64,000 nucleotides of DNA from Pseudomonas sp. TNT3 (GTDB taxonomy: Bacteria; Pseudomonadota; Gammaproteobacteria; Pseudomonadales; Pseudomonadaceae): positions 53,419 to 117,418 of the forward strand of contig NZ_WFGV02000013.1 of assembly GCF_010095445.2 (NCBI RefSeq), given 5' to 3'. Position numbers and translations under genes: made by a program. Within the stretch, counting starts at the first letter, position 1; every line of letters starts with the position of its first letter. Below, piece by piece: positions 21,139 to 35,262 of the stretch. The notes beneath the pieces are model-generated. The model did not search any database and was not told where the DNA came from. It was given only the letters and a program-made list of their open reading frames with translations.

Positions 21139-22557
21139 TTGGACGTTTCGCCCTTGAACTCCGTAACCGACAACACCACCGCCCTCACCCGCCCCGAACG
21201 CATCCGCCTGGAGCTGAAAAACCTGCTCGGCCTGGCGCTGCCGATCATGGTCGCGCAGCTGGCCACGACAGCGATGGGTTTCGTCGATGCGGTCATGGCC
21301 GGCCGTGTCGGGCCTCGGGATCTGGCGGCGGTGGCATTGGGGAACTCGATCTGGGTCCCGGTCTTCCTGTTGATGACCGGCACCCTGCTGGCCACCACCC
21401 CGAAAGTCGCCCAACGCTTCGGCGCCGGCACTCATAGCGAAATCGGCCCGATCGTCCGTCAGGCACTGTGGCTGGCATTGGTCGTCGGGGTGTTGGCCAC
21501 CGGCATGCTGCTCGGCGCAGAGCCGATCCTGCACCTGATGAACGTCGATCCCGAACTGATCGGCCCCTGCATGCAATACCTGCACGGCATCGCCAGCGGC
21601 CTGCCTGCCGTCGCGATCTATCACGTGTTGCGCTGCTTCAGTGACGGCCTCGGGCGTACGCGCCCGGCCATGGTCCTCGGCCTGTGCGGCCTGGCGCTGA
21701 ACATCCCGCTGAACTACATCTTCATCTACGGCCACTTCGGCGTGCCCGCCATGGGCGGCGTCGGTTGCGGCTGGGCCACGGCGATCGTGATGTGGGTGAT
21801 GGCGCTGGGCATGGCCGGGTGGGAGCGCTGGGCGCCGGCGTATCAGTCGAGTCAGTTGTTCAGTCGTTTCGACTGGCCGCAATGGACGGTGATCAAACGC
21901 CTGCTGGGCATCGGCTTGCCCATCGGCATTGCGGTGTTCGCCGAATCGAGCATCTTCGCCGTGATCGCCCTGTTGATCGGCAGCCTCGGCGCAACAGTCG
22001 TCGCCGGGCACCAGATCGCGCTCAACTTCAGCTCGCTGGTGTTCATGATCCCCTACTCCCTTGGCATGGCTGTCACCGTGCGCGTCGGCCAGGCACTGGG
22101 TCGTCGAGAGCCACGTGAAGCGCGCTTCGCCGCCGGTGTCGGCATGGGCACGGCGCTGGCGTATGCGTGTATTTCAGCAAGCATGATGCTGTTGTTGCGC
22201 GAGGACATCGCGACCATCTACACCTCGGACCCGACAGTGATTCATGTCGCGGCGATGCTGATCGTGTACTCGGCGCTGTTCCAGTTTTCCGACGCGATCC
22301 AGGTCACGGCGGCCGGCGCATTGCGCGGTTATCAGGACACGCGGGTGACAATGATCCTGACGTTGTTCGCGTACTGGGGGATTGGGTTGCCGGTGGGTTA
22401 CGCGCTGGGCCTGACCGACTGGTTAGGCGCGCCAAGCGGCCCGAGCGGGCTGTGGCAGGGTCTGATCGTGGGCTTGAGTTGCGCGGCGCTGATGCTGTCG
22501 ATCCGCTTGACGCGCAGTGCACGCAAGCAGATCCGCATCAGTCGTTCGACGGGTTAA
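21139..22557 (+). CDS. MATE-family multidrug efflux transporter (NorM/PmpM-like)
   Basis: Up to 472 aa, with twelve predicted membrane helices. The first, [31 protein letters not shown], contains the MATE helix-1 signature and is followed by [31 protein letters not shown]. The C-half repeats the fold ([57 protein letters not shown]). It exports cationic compounds with a Na+ or H+ antiport. No ATG is available: the start is TTG at 21139 or TTG at 21154. The stop overlaps the convergent tusA stop by a few bases. Confidence 0.9.
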   Translation: MDVSPLNSVTDNTTALTRPERIRLELKNLLGLALPIMVAQLATTAMGFVDAVMAGRVGPRDLAAVALGNSIWVPVFLLMTGTLLATTPKVAQRFGAGTHSEIGPIVRQALWLALVVGVLATGMLLGAEPILHLMNVDPELIGPCMQYLHGIASGLPAVAIYHVLRCFSDGLGRTRPAMVLGLCGLALNIPLNYIFIYGHFGVPAMGGVGCGWATAIVMWVMALGMAGWERWAPAYQSSQLFSRFDWPQWTVIKRLLGIGLPIGIAVFAESSIFAVIALLIGSLGATVVAGHQIALNFSSLVFMIPYSLGMAVTVRVGQALGRREPREARFAAGVGMGTALAYACISASMMLLLREDIATIYTSDPTVIHVAAMLIVYSALFQFSDAIQVTAAGALRGYQDTRVTMILTLFAYWGIGLPVGYALGLTDWLGAPSGPSGLWQGLIVGLSCAALMLSIRLTRSARKQIRISRSTG

Positions 22558-22805
22558 GCGAGTTTCTTGCGGATCCAGTAGAGGTAGGTGCCTGCCTCTT
22601 CATGCTGGCCGATCAGCTCGTGATCGAGAAACACGCAGAACTTGGGGATATCGCGACGGGTCGACGGATCGGTGGCGATCACCTTTAACAGACCGCCGGG
22701 CGCCAGGTCACGGATGTGCTGGTGCAACATCATCACCGGCTCCGGGCAGTTGAGGCCGGTGGCGTCGAGGGTGCCGTCAACCGGCGTATCAATCATTTCA
22801 CTCAT
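22554..22805 (-). CDS. tusA: sulfurtransferase TusA
   Basis: 83 aa, the normal size. The catalytic Cys lies in [20 protein letters not shown], and a typical [12 protein letters not shown] strand follows. TusA relays persulfide sulfur from IscS to TusBCD for 2-thiouridine modification of tRNA wobble bases, and into molybdenum-cofactor pathways. The 3' end overlaps the MATE gene tail to tail (22554-22557). Confidence 0.95.
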   Translation of the reverse strand: MSEMIDTPVDGTLDATGLNCPEPVMMLHQHIRDLAPGGLLKVIATDPSTRRDIPKFCVFLDHELIGQHEEAGTYLYWIRKKLA

Positions 22806-22850
22806 GATTCACTCCTGAAACGTGCCGACATTGTCGCGCAATGTCGGGTT

Positions 22851-22982
22851 TGTGGCGAGGGAGCTTGCTCCCGCTGGGCCGCGAAGCGACCCCAACTATG
22901 GCTACGCGGTTTATCAGTTATATCTCTGTGTCCGGTTTTAGGGCTGCTACGCAACCCAGCGGGAGCAAGCTCCCTCGCCACA
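22851..22982. repeat. REP pair (inverted)
   Basis: TGTGGCGAGGGAGCTTGCTC (left) is mirrored by GAGCAAGCTCCCTCGCCACA (right), between tusA and rlmM. It is the same family as 4740-4783. Confidence 0.85.
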
Positions 22983-23008
22983 CAAGCCCGCATATCTGCC
23001 GACGCACA

Positions 23009-24082
23009 TCAACGAGACTTCGGCTTCTTCACATCAATCCGGCGCAAATGGCACGTCACTTCTTCACGGTCGTGATACAGCTGCTTGCAGCCAATCTCCA
23101 CCCGAATCCCGCGCTCCTTGAACCCGTCGGCAATGCGCTCCAATAGACGCTTCACCTCGGCATAACGCTGCTTCATCGGCAACTTCAGGTTGACCACCGC
23201 CTCGCGGCAATGCCCCTCGCCAATCCACTCTTCCAGCATCGCGGCATTACGCGCCGGCTTCTCGACAATATCGCAGACCATCCAGTCCACCGGCTGCTTG
23301 GGCTTGAAGGTAAAACCATCCGCCATCAAATGCTGCACCAGCCCGGTGTCCATCAGGCTTTCAGCCATCGGCCCGTTATCGATCGCCGTCACCAGCATGC
23401 CGCGGTTGACCAGCTGCCAGGTCCAGCCACCAGGTGCGGCACCCAGGTCAACGCCGGTCATGTCACTGTGCAAACGCTCGTCCCACTGATCACGCGGGAT
23501 GAAGTGGTGCCACGCCTCTTCCAGCTTCAACGTCGAACGGCTTGGCGCGTCACGGGGAAACTTCAGGCGCGGAATGCCCATCGGCCACATCGCCGAGTTG
23601 TTCGACTCCGCCAGCCCCATGAACACTTCGCGACCGCTCTTGAACGTCAGCAACAACCGCGGCTTGAGCGGATCTTCCACCAGTTTGCCGGCGGCCATCA
23701 GCGCCTTGCGCAAGTGGACTTCGAACTTCTTGCAGAAATTCGACAGTTCCTTGCCGTCGTTGGTGTCGACCATCTCCAGCCACAGGCTGCCGCACAGCGG
23801 AAAATCTCGCATGTGCGCGAGGATCACGCTGATGCGATCGGTTTCCGGCAGATCGATAAAGATCCCGCGAGCCCACTGGCGCGGGAAGATCAGGTCGGCA
23901 AAACGCTGCCCGCGCATCAGGCGCTCGGCACCGTCTTCTTCGGTACAGATAAATTCGGCAAAGGCGCTGGCGGCCTTGGCCTTGGCATAACCGGCCACGT
24001 TCAAGCGTGCGGCATGTTCGGATATCTCGGAACAGACTTCGCCTTCGAAGCCCGGCCGGCAATGCATAAAGAGGGTGTTCAT
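23009..24082 (-). CDS. rlmM: 23S rRNA 2'-O-ribose C2498 methyltransferase RlmM
   Basis: 357 aa from the ATG at 24082 (MNTLFMHCRPGFEGEV), preceded by CCAGGAGT. An N-terminal THUMP-type domain is followed by a Rossmann methyltransferase with SAM-binding GVDLGAAPGGWTWQLVNRG. The K-D-K-E catalytic set is suggested by DNGPM, DWMVCDIVEKPAR and VVNLKLPMKQRY. It modifies C2498 of 23S rRNA. It lies between tusA and the divergent acnA. Confidence 0.95.
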   Translation of the reverse strand: MNTLFMHCRPGFEGEVCSEISEHAARLNVAGYAKAKAASAFAEFICTEEDGAERLMRGQRFADLIFPRQWARGIFIDLPETDRISVILAHMRDFPLCGSLWLEMVDTNDGKELSNFCKKFEVHLRKALMAAGKLVEDPLKPRLLLTFKSGREVFMGLAESNNSAMWPMGIPRLKFPRDAPSRSTLKLEEAWHHFIPRDQWDERLHSDMTGVDLGAAPGGWTWQLVNRGMLVTAIDNGPMAESLMDTGLVQHLMADGFTFKPKQPVDWMVCDIVEKPARNAAMLEEWIGEGHCREAVVNLKLPMKQRYAEVKRLLERIADGFKERGIRVEIGCKQLYHDREEVTCHLRRIDVKKPKSR

Positions 24083-24304
24083 TCTTACTCCTGGGCAGAT
24101 GGCGAGAAATTCAACCACTGCGCGATGCCCAGACTTGCGTTGAAGCAAAGCCTGTCACGAAAACCGGCGCATGATAGCCGAGTTCGGAACCTTGGACCTG
24201 TCCATAGAGTCCAGTTATTAGCTTTAAGCCGCAAAGAGGACTAGGTTTAGACCTCAGTTCGTCCCCTCAGTCCGTAGCCGTGCGGATCATAAGGAGTGAT
24301 CGTA

Positions 24305-27046
<2,742 letters not shown>

Positions 27047-27061
27047 CTCACCGCGGACTAA

Positions 27062-27085
27062 GACACCGCCTTTAGGCGGTGTCTT
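27062..27085 (+). terminator. terminator of acnA
   Basis: GACACCGCC, loop TTTA, GGCGGTGTCTTTAA, 16 bp after the stop. Confidence 0.88.
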
Positions 27086-28799
<1,714 letters not shown>

Positions 28800-28829
28800 C
28801 GCAACGTTTTTGACGAAAGGATTCCGAAC

Positions 28830-30116
28830 ATGGAAAGTACAGAACATCGGGTCGCAATAATCATCCCGTCACGCTATGGCTCAACACGTCTACCCGGTAA
28901 GCCGCTGGCGGATATCGCGGGTAAACCCATGGTGCAGCATGTTTACGAACGCGCACTTCAGGTGACTCATGCTCAAGTTGTCGTAGTAGCTACCGACGAC
29001 GAACGCGTCGCAGAAGCGGTGCGGGCGTTTGGAGGTCAATACGTAATGACCTCGCCGGATCATCTCTCCGGCACCGATCGTCTTGCCGAAGTAATGGCGC
29101 ATGTCAAGGCGGGCATCTACATCAACCTGCAAGGTGATGAGCCACTGGTGCGCCCCTCTGACATCGACACACTCATCGCCGGGATGCTTGCCGACGAGCA
29201 AGTAAAGGTGGGTACGTTGTGTCATCCGATCGAAGCGCATGAAGCTACCTCCCCCGATACCGTGAAAGTAGTACTGGCTAACAACGGCAACGCGCTTTAC
29301 TTCAGCCGCTCTCCGATCCCGTACCCAAGGGACGGCGAAGCGACCCAATACCTAAAACACGTGGGCGTTTACGGATTTCGTCGCGACGTCTTAGCCGATT
29401 ACGGCTTTCTGCCGCAACCGATGCTCGAACATGCCGAAAAACTGGAGCAGTTGCGACTGATGGCTGCTGGATACTGCATTCGGGCGTATCAAGTAGCACC
29501 GACCGGTCCTGGAGTGGATACGCCGGACTGCCTCGAGAAGGTGCGCGCGTTGATGAGCGGCGAGCCACTAATCACCGTTCCTACACTGGACGACATTCGC
29601 CTGGTAATTACTGATGTAGATGGTGTGCTAACTGACGGCGGCATCTATTACGACGCAACCGGCGAGTGCCTAAAGCGCTTTCATGTTCGAGACGGAATGG
29701 GGATGCGCTTACTGGAAGAAAATGGTGTTCGGGTGGCAGTGCTGTCAGGTCGCGATTCGGCGACGCTACGCAAGCGCGTTGCTGATTTGGGCATAACGCT
29801 CTGCAGATTCGGCGTGACGGATAAACAGGCCGCCTGCCATCATCTGATGGCCGAAGCCGGAGTCGATGCCGCACAAACGGCATGCATCGGCGATGACTGC
29901 ATTGATCTGCCGGCGTTTGCAGCTTGCGCTTTGTCCTTCGCGGTGGCAGATGCGCGAACTTACGTTAAAGCAGCAGCGACGCATGTGTTGACCTCTACGG
30001 GCGGCACTGGGGCATTTCGTGAAGTTGCAGACAATATACTAATTGCACAAGGTAAGGGGGCCGTACTAACCACCGCAGCAGGCTATAGGCAAGTTATGGC
30101 GCGGATGGCGCAGTGA
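28830..30116 (+). CDS. fused CMP-Kdo synthetase / Kdo-8-phosphate phosphatase (KdsB-KdsC)
   Basis: 428 aa with two complete enzyme domains. Residues ~7-250 are KdsB: IIIPSRYGSTRLPGKPL (intact catalytic RLPGKPL), VVVATDDERV, SGTDRLAEV, NLQGDEPLV and GVDTPDCLEKVR. After a short linker (EPLITVPTLDD) residues ~260-428 form a KdsC-type HAD phosphatase: VITDVDGVLTDGG (nucleophile and acid Asp), VLSGRDS, VTDKQAA Lys and IGDDCIDLPAFA metal-binding Asp. It would catalyse the last two steps to CMP-Kdo, dephosphorylation then CMP activation. The ATG at 28830 follows a GAAAGGA site. Tight spacing to kdsA indicates one operon. Confidence 0.93.
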   Translation: MESTEHRVAIIIPSRYGSTRLPGKPLADIAGKPMVQHVYERALQVTHAQVVVVATDDERVAEAVRAFGGQYVMTSPDHLSGTDRLAEVMAHVKAGIYINLQGDEPLVRPSDIDTLIAGMLADEQVKVGTLCHPIEAHEATSPDTVKVVLANNGNALYFSRSPIPYPRDGEATQYLKHVGVYGFRRDVLADYGFLPQPMLEHAEKLEQLRLMAAGYCIRAYQVAPTGPGVDTPDCLEKVRALMSGEPLITVPTLDDIRLVITDVDGVLTDGGIYYDATGECLKRFHVRDGMGMRLLEENGVRVAVLSGRDSATLRKRVADLGITLCRFGVTDKQAACHHLMAEAGVDAAQTACIGDDCIDLPAFAACALSFAVADARTYVKAAATHVLTSTGGTGAFREVADNILIAQGKGAVLTTAAGYRQVMARMAQ

Positions 30117-30447
30117 TCAGCCATGATGGGCGGCACTAAAACTCGCAAGAGTTCACTGTAAGCACACTTGACGCGATCCTCAGTGTTGAACTGGTGAGGG
30201 TGATCACTTTTTTTTACCCTCGCCTTTCCTAAGCTATAACCCGTCTGTCACGATAGTTTCCCACTCCCAATTTTCCTATAAAAGTATATTGGGGCGGGCA
30301 GAGAAATATCGTGTCGTACTTTGAGTTGAACTCAGAGCCGCATTGCTCCATCTGCGCCACATGATGGAGGGGTCGTAAACTAGTCGCGGAGCCCATGCGC
30401 GCCTGCTAAAAACCTTCGAAGAACCAAGCCCCCCCAAGGACGACCCC
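30117..30447. other. 331-bp intergenic region after kdsB-kdsC
   Basis: Contains GGTGATCAC followed by eight T residues (30201-30217), which could act as a weak terminator of the kdsA operon. Nothing else recognisable. Confidence 0.35.
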
Positions 30448-31239
30448 ATGCTCCGCCTCCCCTGGCCGTACCTCACCATGCTCACCGCCGGCTACGTCCT
30501 CGCGCTCACCTACGGTCAACTGTCCCTCCAGGGCAGCATCCCCATCACACTGCTCCTGTTAGCCGGCTTCGCCGTTCAGGCACAAAACCACCGCTACGCC
30601 CGCTACCTCGGCCACAGCCTGTTCGCGCTCATCGCAATAGCCCTGGCCCTCCACTACCTGCCAGGCTTCCACAACGCCCAGGCTATCGAGCCGCAACGCT
30701 TCAGCGAAAACGCCGTGCCCTTCTCGATGTACCTCAACCTCGACAAACCCCTGCTCGGCTTCTGGCTGCTGCTCGCCTGCCCCTGGCTTATCGCCCCACG
30801 CGCCTTCAGCCCAACCCTGAAAACCAGCGCCATCGCCCTGCCCCTCACCGCACTCGCCACCTTCACCTGCGCTTGGCTGCTGGGCATCATCGAATGGGCC
30901 CCCAAATGGCCCGACGTCGCCCGTATCTGGCTCCTCAACAACCTGCTATTAGTCACTTTGGTAGAAGAAGCCCTGTTCCGCGGCTATATACAGGGAGGCC
31001 TGAACCAACGCTTCAAACATTTCCCGTACGGCGAACACCTCGCCGTGTTACTCGCTGCAACAGTTTTTGGGCTCGCGCACTGGGGCGCCGGCTGGCAATG
31101 GGTGTTGCTGGCAACCCTGGCCGGCGTCGGCTACGGCCTGGCCTACCGCTTCGGCGGACTGGCTGCAGCCATCGCCACGCACTTCGGTTTGAATCTGCTG
31201 CACTTCGGGTTATTCACGTACCCGATGCTGGCGGAATAG
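30448..31239 (+). CDS. CPBP-family intramembrane metalloprotease
   Basis: 263 aa, about eight hydrophobic segments. The CPBP/Abi signature is complete: EEALFRGYIQ (two Glu and Arg), FGLAHW and a C-terminal HFGLNLLHF motif, which together build the metal site of type II CAAX-prenyl-protease-like enzymes. GC-rich with Pseudomonas codon use, unlike the genes further right. Substrates in bacteria are mostly unknown; there is no evident link to the polysaccharide other than location. AAGGA lies upstream of the ATG. Confidence 0.88.
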   Translation: MLRLPWPYLTMLTAGYVLALTYGQLSLQGSIPITLLLLAGFAVQAQNHRYARYLGHSLFALIAIALALHYLPGFHNAQAIEPQRFSENAVPFSMYLNLDKPLLGFWLLLACPWLIAPRAFSPTLKTSAIALPLTALATFTCAWLLGIIEWAPKWPDVARIWLLNNLLLVTLVEEALFRGYIQGGLNQRFKHFPYGEHLAVLLAATVFGLAHWGAGWQWVLLATLAGVGYGLAYRFGGLAAAIATHFGLNLLHFGLFTYPMLAE

Positions 31240-31288
31240 CCAAGACGTAGAACCGAACGCCCGTATGACAGAAAGTTCCCATCGAGCC

Positions 31289-31317
31289 TTGACCCTACCC
31301 ACCTACGCCACTAGAGT
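31289..31317 (+). promoter_or_regulatory. possible sigma-70 promoter for the etp-wzc genes
   Basis: TTGACC, 17-bp spacer, TAGAGT, 135 bp before the phosphatase ATG. It is a sequence match only. Confidence 0.35.
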
Positions 31318-31451
31318 GCACGCTTTTAAAATGGCCCCGGCAGCAGTAGTGCACCGGAGAAGGCCGTACTGTTGCGCTGGAAAGGAATTCCATCCCCCTC
31401 CTCCTGCTGCCTGTGCGGTCAACACACTCGTTCCGTAACCAGCGCAGCCCT

Positions 31452-31886
31452 ATGTTCAATAAAATCCTGGTCGTATGCATCGGCAACATCTGCCGCAGCC
31501 CCACCGTAGAAGCCCTGCTAAAAAGCAAGCTGGCCCATCACGGCAAAGTCATAAGCTCAGCCGGCCTCGGCGCCCTCGTGGACAAACCCATGGACGCCAC
31601 CGCGCTGGAAGTCCTGCGCGAACACGGCGGCGACCTGCCAGACCATAAAGGTCGGCAACTGACTCGAGAAATGCTGCAACAGGCCGATGTAATACTGACC
31701 ATGGAACAACGCCACGTGGACAGCATCGCGCGAATGGCTCCAGAAGTACGCGGTAAGACATTCCTACTGGGTAAGTGGCAAAACAATCAGGAAATTCCTG
31801 ATCCGTACCGCCAGCAAAAAGTCGCTTTCGATCACGTCTACCAACTGATGACGCAAGGCGTCGACAGCTGGTCGCAAAAATTATAA
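31452..31886 (+). CDS. etp: low-molecular-weight protein tyrosine phosphatase (Wzb/Etp)
   Basis: 144 aa from the ATG at 31452 (MFNKILVVCIGNICRSP). The C-X5-R-S phosphate loop (Cys9, Arg15) and the general-acid Asp in IPDPYRQ are intact. Wzb/Etp enzymes dephosphorylate the Tyr-rich tail of the partner kinase and so cycle polysaccharide polymerisation and export. It ends 24 bp before the Wzc-type kinase gene. It is intact, unlike the truncated phosphatase relic at 47239. Confidence 0.93.
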   Translation: MFNKILVVCIGNICRSPTVEALLKSKLAHHGKVISSAGLGALVDKPMDATALEVLREHGGDLPDHKGRQLTREMLQQADVILTMEQRHVDSIARMAPEVRGKTFLLGKWQNNQEIPDPYRQQKVAFDHVYQLMTQGVDSWSQKL

Positions 31887-31910
31887 TCACCTCTTGTAAA
31901 AGTATCCCGC

Positions 31911-34145
31911 ATGCCAAGCCAAAACAGCCTACCTATTCAGGATCACAGCGACGACGATGATGACATCGATTTGCTCGCGCTATTCGGAACTCTGATCGAT
32001 AGCAAATGGATCATAATCGGCATTACCGCTTTTTTTTGCGCAGTGGGTGTCGCTTACGCTCTTCTCTCTACACCGGTCTACCAAGCTAACGCGCTTGTAC
32101 AGGTAGAGGAGAAAAAAGGCGGTATGGCTGCTCTCGGCGGCATGGGTGAAATGAGCGAAATGTTCGGCGGCACCTCTCCGGCAGTTACCGAGATCGAATT
32201 ACTCAAATCGCGGGCCGTACTAGGCAAGGCTGTAGAAAACCTCAAGCTCGACATTATTGTTGAACCTAACTACTTTCCGCTTGTTGGTCACTTTCTGAGC
32301 CGTCACTTCAAGCCAGATAGCGAAAGCGAATTGGCCTCCCCTATGTTGGGCTTAAATAGCTATACATGGGGCGGGGACAAATTAGATATCTTTCAGCTGG
32401 AAGTGCCGGACTCTTATTTAGGGAAAGGTTTGACGCTGCGCGCCGAAGGCAACAACGGTTTCACATTGCTCAACGATGACGAAGAAGTCCTACTAAGCGG
32501 TAAGACCGGCGAGACGCTTGCGCAAAAGGGCTTTAAGCTACAGGTTGCAACACTAAAGGCCAATACTGGAGCTCTGTTTAATGTCACCAAACAGCGCCGC
32601 CTCAATACAATCCTGCAGTATCAGGATGATGTTTCTGCTAACGAGCGTGGCAAGGAATCTGGAATCATCGCGCTATCATTGGAAAATGAAGATCCAGACC
32701 TAGCTAATAAAGTACTGGATGAAATTAACCGCCTATATGTATTGCAAAACGTCGAGCGAAACTCTGCCGAAGCGGCACAAAGCCTGGAGTTCCTACGCAC
32801 GCAACTACCCGACGTGCGCAAACAGTTAGAAAAAGCAGAGGGCCAGCTTAACTCGTACCAGACAAGCGCACGCTCTGTAGATATTACAATTGAGACAAAA
32901 GCTGTACTCGATCAAATCGTAGCCTTGGAAACATTAATTTCTGAGCTTAAGTTAAAGCAAGCGGAAATGGAGCATCGCTTCACTCGCGAACACCCCGCCT
33001 ATCAAGCGTTGATGACTCAGATGGGCCAGCTAGATCAACAAAAGCGCGGACTCGAAAAAAAGGTCAAAAACCTTCCAGAAACTCAGCAAGAGTTGCTGCG
33101 TCTAGCTCGAGATATGCAGGTCACTACCGAAATTTATACCCAGCTTCTGAACAAAACTCAGGAGTTAGACATTGTACGTGCAGGAACAGTTGGTAACGTA
33201 CGAATAATTGATTCGGCTGACGCTGATATAGAAAAACCAGTTAAACCTAAAAAGCCTCTGATCGTTTTGATCGCTACTCTGCTCGGTGGTTTGATTGCTG
33301 TCGGGTATGTTCTGGTCCGCAAAGCAATGAATCGTGGCGTTGAGGATCCAGATGTCATCGAGCAACTTGGCATCCCTGTATACGCGTCGATCCCGCTAAG
33401 CAAAGGTCAATCCCTGATCGAAGCAAGCCTGAAAGGTAATGGACGACCAACAACGGGCTCGCTGCTATTATCAGTAAATAACCCTGCAGACCTCGCTGTC
33501 GAATCTTTGCGAAGCCTGCGAACAAGTCTGCACTTCGCGACTTTAGAAGCCAAGAACAACATTCTAATGATCTCTGGCCCGAGTCCGGCCGTGGGTAAAT
33601 CCTTCGTCTCCTGCAACTTGGCAGCCATCATTGCTCAGACTGGGCAAAAAGTACTGCTAGTTGACGCCGACATGCGCAAAGGATATCTAAACAAACTGTT
33701 CCGCAAAGATGTAAGCAACGGTTTGTCTGACCTCTTGGCTGGAAAAATTGACCTTAGTACCGCAACTCATTCTACAGAAGTGGAAAATCTTAGCATTATC
33801 ACCCGGGGACAGATTCCGCCGAACCCGTCTGAATTACTGATGCACAGTAATTTCACCCAGTTTCTAAATAAAGTAAGCAGCGAGTATGACCTGGTGATAA
33901 TCGACACTCCGCCAATTCTGGCGGTGACCGACGCCGCCGTTGTAGGACGTCAGGCCGGTACGAGTCTCATCGTGACCCGGTTCGGCGTTAACGCTGCCAA
34001 AGAAATTCAAGTAACGAAGCGCCGCTTCGAACAAAATGGCATTGTCGTGAAGGGCGCTATTTTCAACGCAGTAGAACGTAAAGCTTCGGCCTATGGCTAT
34101 GGCAATTACAGCTACTACCAGTATGAATACGCTTCAGATAAATAG
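31911..34145 (+). CDS. wzc: polysaccharide co-polymerase and tyrosine autokinase (Wzc/Etk)
   Basis: 744 aa. An N-terminal Wzz domain with its first membrane helix (LIDSKWIIIGITAFFCAVGVAYALL, about residues 28-55) is followed by a periplasmic coiled-coil/GNVR region (SAEAAQSLEFLRTQLPDVRKQLEKAE) and the second helix PLIVLIATLLGGLIAVGYVLV near 450. The cytoplasmic BY-kinase domain has Walker A PSPAVGKS near residue 557, Walker A' LLVDADMRKG and Walker B VIIDTPP. The tail AYGYGNYSYYQYEY supplies the autophosphorylated tyrosines. It controls chain length and couples Wzy polymerisation to the Wza channel. Its partner phosphatase is immediately upstream. Confidence 0.95.
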   Translation: MPSQNSLPIQDHSDDDDDIDLLALFGTLIDSKWIIIGITAFFCAVGVAYALLSTPVYQANALVQVEEKKGGMAALGGMGEMSEMFGGTSPAVTEIELLKSRAVLGKAVENLKLDIIVEPNYFPLVGHFLSRHFKPDSESELASPMLGLNSYTWGGDKLDIFQLEVPDSYLGKGLTLRAEGNNGFTLLNDDEEVLLSGKTGETLAQKGFKLQVATLKANTGALFNVTKQRRLNTILQYQDDVSANERGKESGIIALSLENEDPDLANKVLDEINRLYVLQNVERNSAEAAQSLEFLRTQLPDVRKQLEKAEGQLNSYQTSARSVDITIETKAVLDQIVALETLISELKLKQAEMEHRFTREHPAYQALMTQMGQLDQQKRGLEKKVKNLPETQQELLRLARDMQVTTEIYTQLLNKTQELDIVRAGTVGNVRIIDSADADIEKPVKPKKPLIVLIATLLGGLIAVGYVLVRKAMNRGVEDPDVIEQLGIPVYASIPLSKGQSLIEASLKGNGRPTTGSLLLSVNNPADLAVESLRSLRTSLHFATLEAKNNILMISGPSPAVGKSFVSCNLAAIIAQTGQKVLLVDADMRKGYLNKLFRKDVSNGLSDLLAGKIDLSTATHSTEVENLSIITRGQIPPNPSELLMHSNFTQFLNKVSSEYDLVIIDTPPILAVTDAAVVGRQAGTSLIVTRFGVNAAKEIQVTKRRFEQNGIVVKGAIFNAVERKASAYGYGNYSYYQYEYASDK

Positions 34146-34200
34146 TATCGGAATATCAGGGCAGCGCCGCTGCCCTGATCTACTCACGAGAGCCTTCCGC

Positions 34201-34719
34201 ATGGCCCTTCAGCACCTGCCACCACGCTGGTACCTGATACAGTGCAAGCCACGACAAGACTCACGCGCAGAAGAAAATCTGACGCGCCAAGCATTCAAAT
34301 GCTACCGCCCTACCCAGCAAGTTGAACGCATACAACGGGGCCGACGCATCACCTCGTTGGAGTCATTGTTCCCAGGTTACCTGTTCATCCAACTCGACCA
34401 GATCAACGATAATTGGCACCCCATCCGCTCGACCCGCGGAGTGAATCAACTGGTGACGTTCGGCAAACAGCCAATCTCCGTAGCAGATGAACTCATCGAC
34501 CAACTCAAACATCGGCTTCAAAACCAACTCAGCGAAACGCCAAAAGGTTCCATAACCCTTGAGCCTGGTGATCGTGTTCGAATAAACAGTGGCACCTACA
34601 AGGAACTGGAAGCCATCTTCCTCTCCCACGACGGCGCCGAACGTATCGTGATCCTTCTGCAGCTCCTGCACCGCGAACAAACCCTAAGCGTCCCAATAAG
34701 CTCAATAGAAAAAACCTGA
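34201..34719 (+). CDS. rfaH: RfaH-like transcription antiterminator
   Basis: 172 aa from the ATG at 34201. The NGN domain starts RWYLIQCKPRQDSRAEENLTRQ and continues FPGYLFIQLD and STRGVNQLVTFG, matching RfaH rather than NusG (RfaH-style KRGQ/RGxR and GYLF positions). The C-terminal KOW-like domain runs from LEPGDRVRINSGTYKELEAIFL. RfaH joins RNA polymerase paused at an ops element and lets it and ribosomes read through long, AT-rich operons. A perfect ops site lies 532 bp downstream, just before the sugar-transferase operon, so this protein is very probably the dedicated regulator. Confidence 0.92.
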   Translation: MALQHLPPRWYLIQCKPRQDSRAEENLTRQAFKCYRPTQQVERIQRGRRITSLESLFPGYLFIQLDQINDNWHPIRSTRGVNQLVTFGKQPISVADELIDQLKHRLQNQLSETPKGSITLEPGDRVRINSGTYKELEAIFLSHDGAERIVILLQLLHREQTLSVPISSIEKT

Positions 34720-34792
34720 CAACACCACCCCAAAATAAAAACAATACTCCCCTCCTCTACTCCGCTTTCCAGGCCAATCGTTGCCCCCCCGT

Positions 34793-34826
34793 AGGAGCTG
34801 CCGAAAACTGCGATCTTTTGATCTAC
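34793..34826. repeat. solitary REP-like fragment
   Basis: GTAGGAGCTGCCGAAAACTGCGATC..., the start of a common Pseudomonas intergenic repeat, without a mirrored partner here. Confidence 0.5.
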
Positions 34827-35223
34827 CCCCCTGAATCAACAACTCCCACAAATCATAATCAGCATTTTCCACGCGCAAAAAACTCAACCCCGCAATCAAT
34901 TCAAGACTCCGAAGTCAATCCTCGCCCTGCTTAAGTGACGTACTGCTCAAAATTGTCAGTTCTGTCTGTAGGATATTTCACTCAAACCGCATTTCACCTT
35001 CACTTTTCCCACCAAATTAGTAAAATGCACTGTCGGCTGAGGTAACTTCTCATTTCGGCAGGATGCCATTGCACAGATCTCCAATTGTGCAGCAGTCAAG
35101 GAAAGACTCATCTCCTCTGCTTGCCATTAACCGAGCCCAGACTCGGCCTGCCTAATTGATCCTCTTCCCTCGAAAATTGCCAGCGCTTGCGCATACGGCT
35201 CACGTCGCACCCACGGCGCACGT

Positions 35224-35262
35224 TCTCAGGAAACCAACGGTAAATCCTGGGGCGGTAGCGTG
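35224..35262 (+). promoter_or_regulatory. JUMPstart sequence containing an ops element
   Basis: The terminal 12 nt at 35251-35262 read GGCGGTAGCGTG, an exact match to the enterobacterial ops pause/recruitment element. The preceding TAAATCCTGG resembles the JUMPstart consensus, where ops is also the 3' end. It lies downstream of an RfaH-like gene and ~180 bp before the initiating transferase, as in RfaH-controlled O-antigen and capsule operons. Confidence 0.9.
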
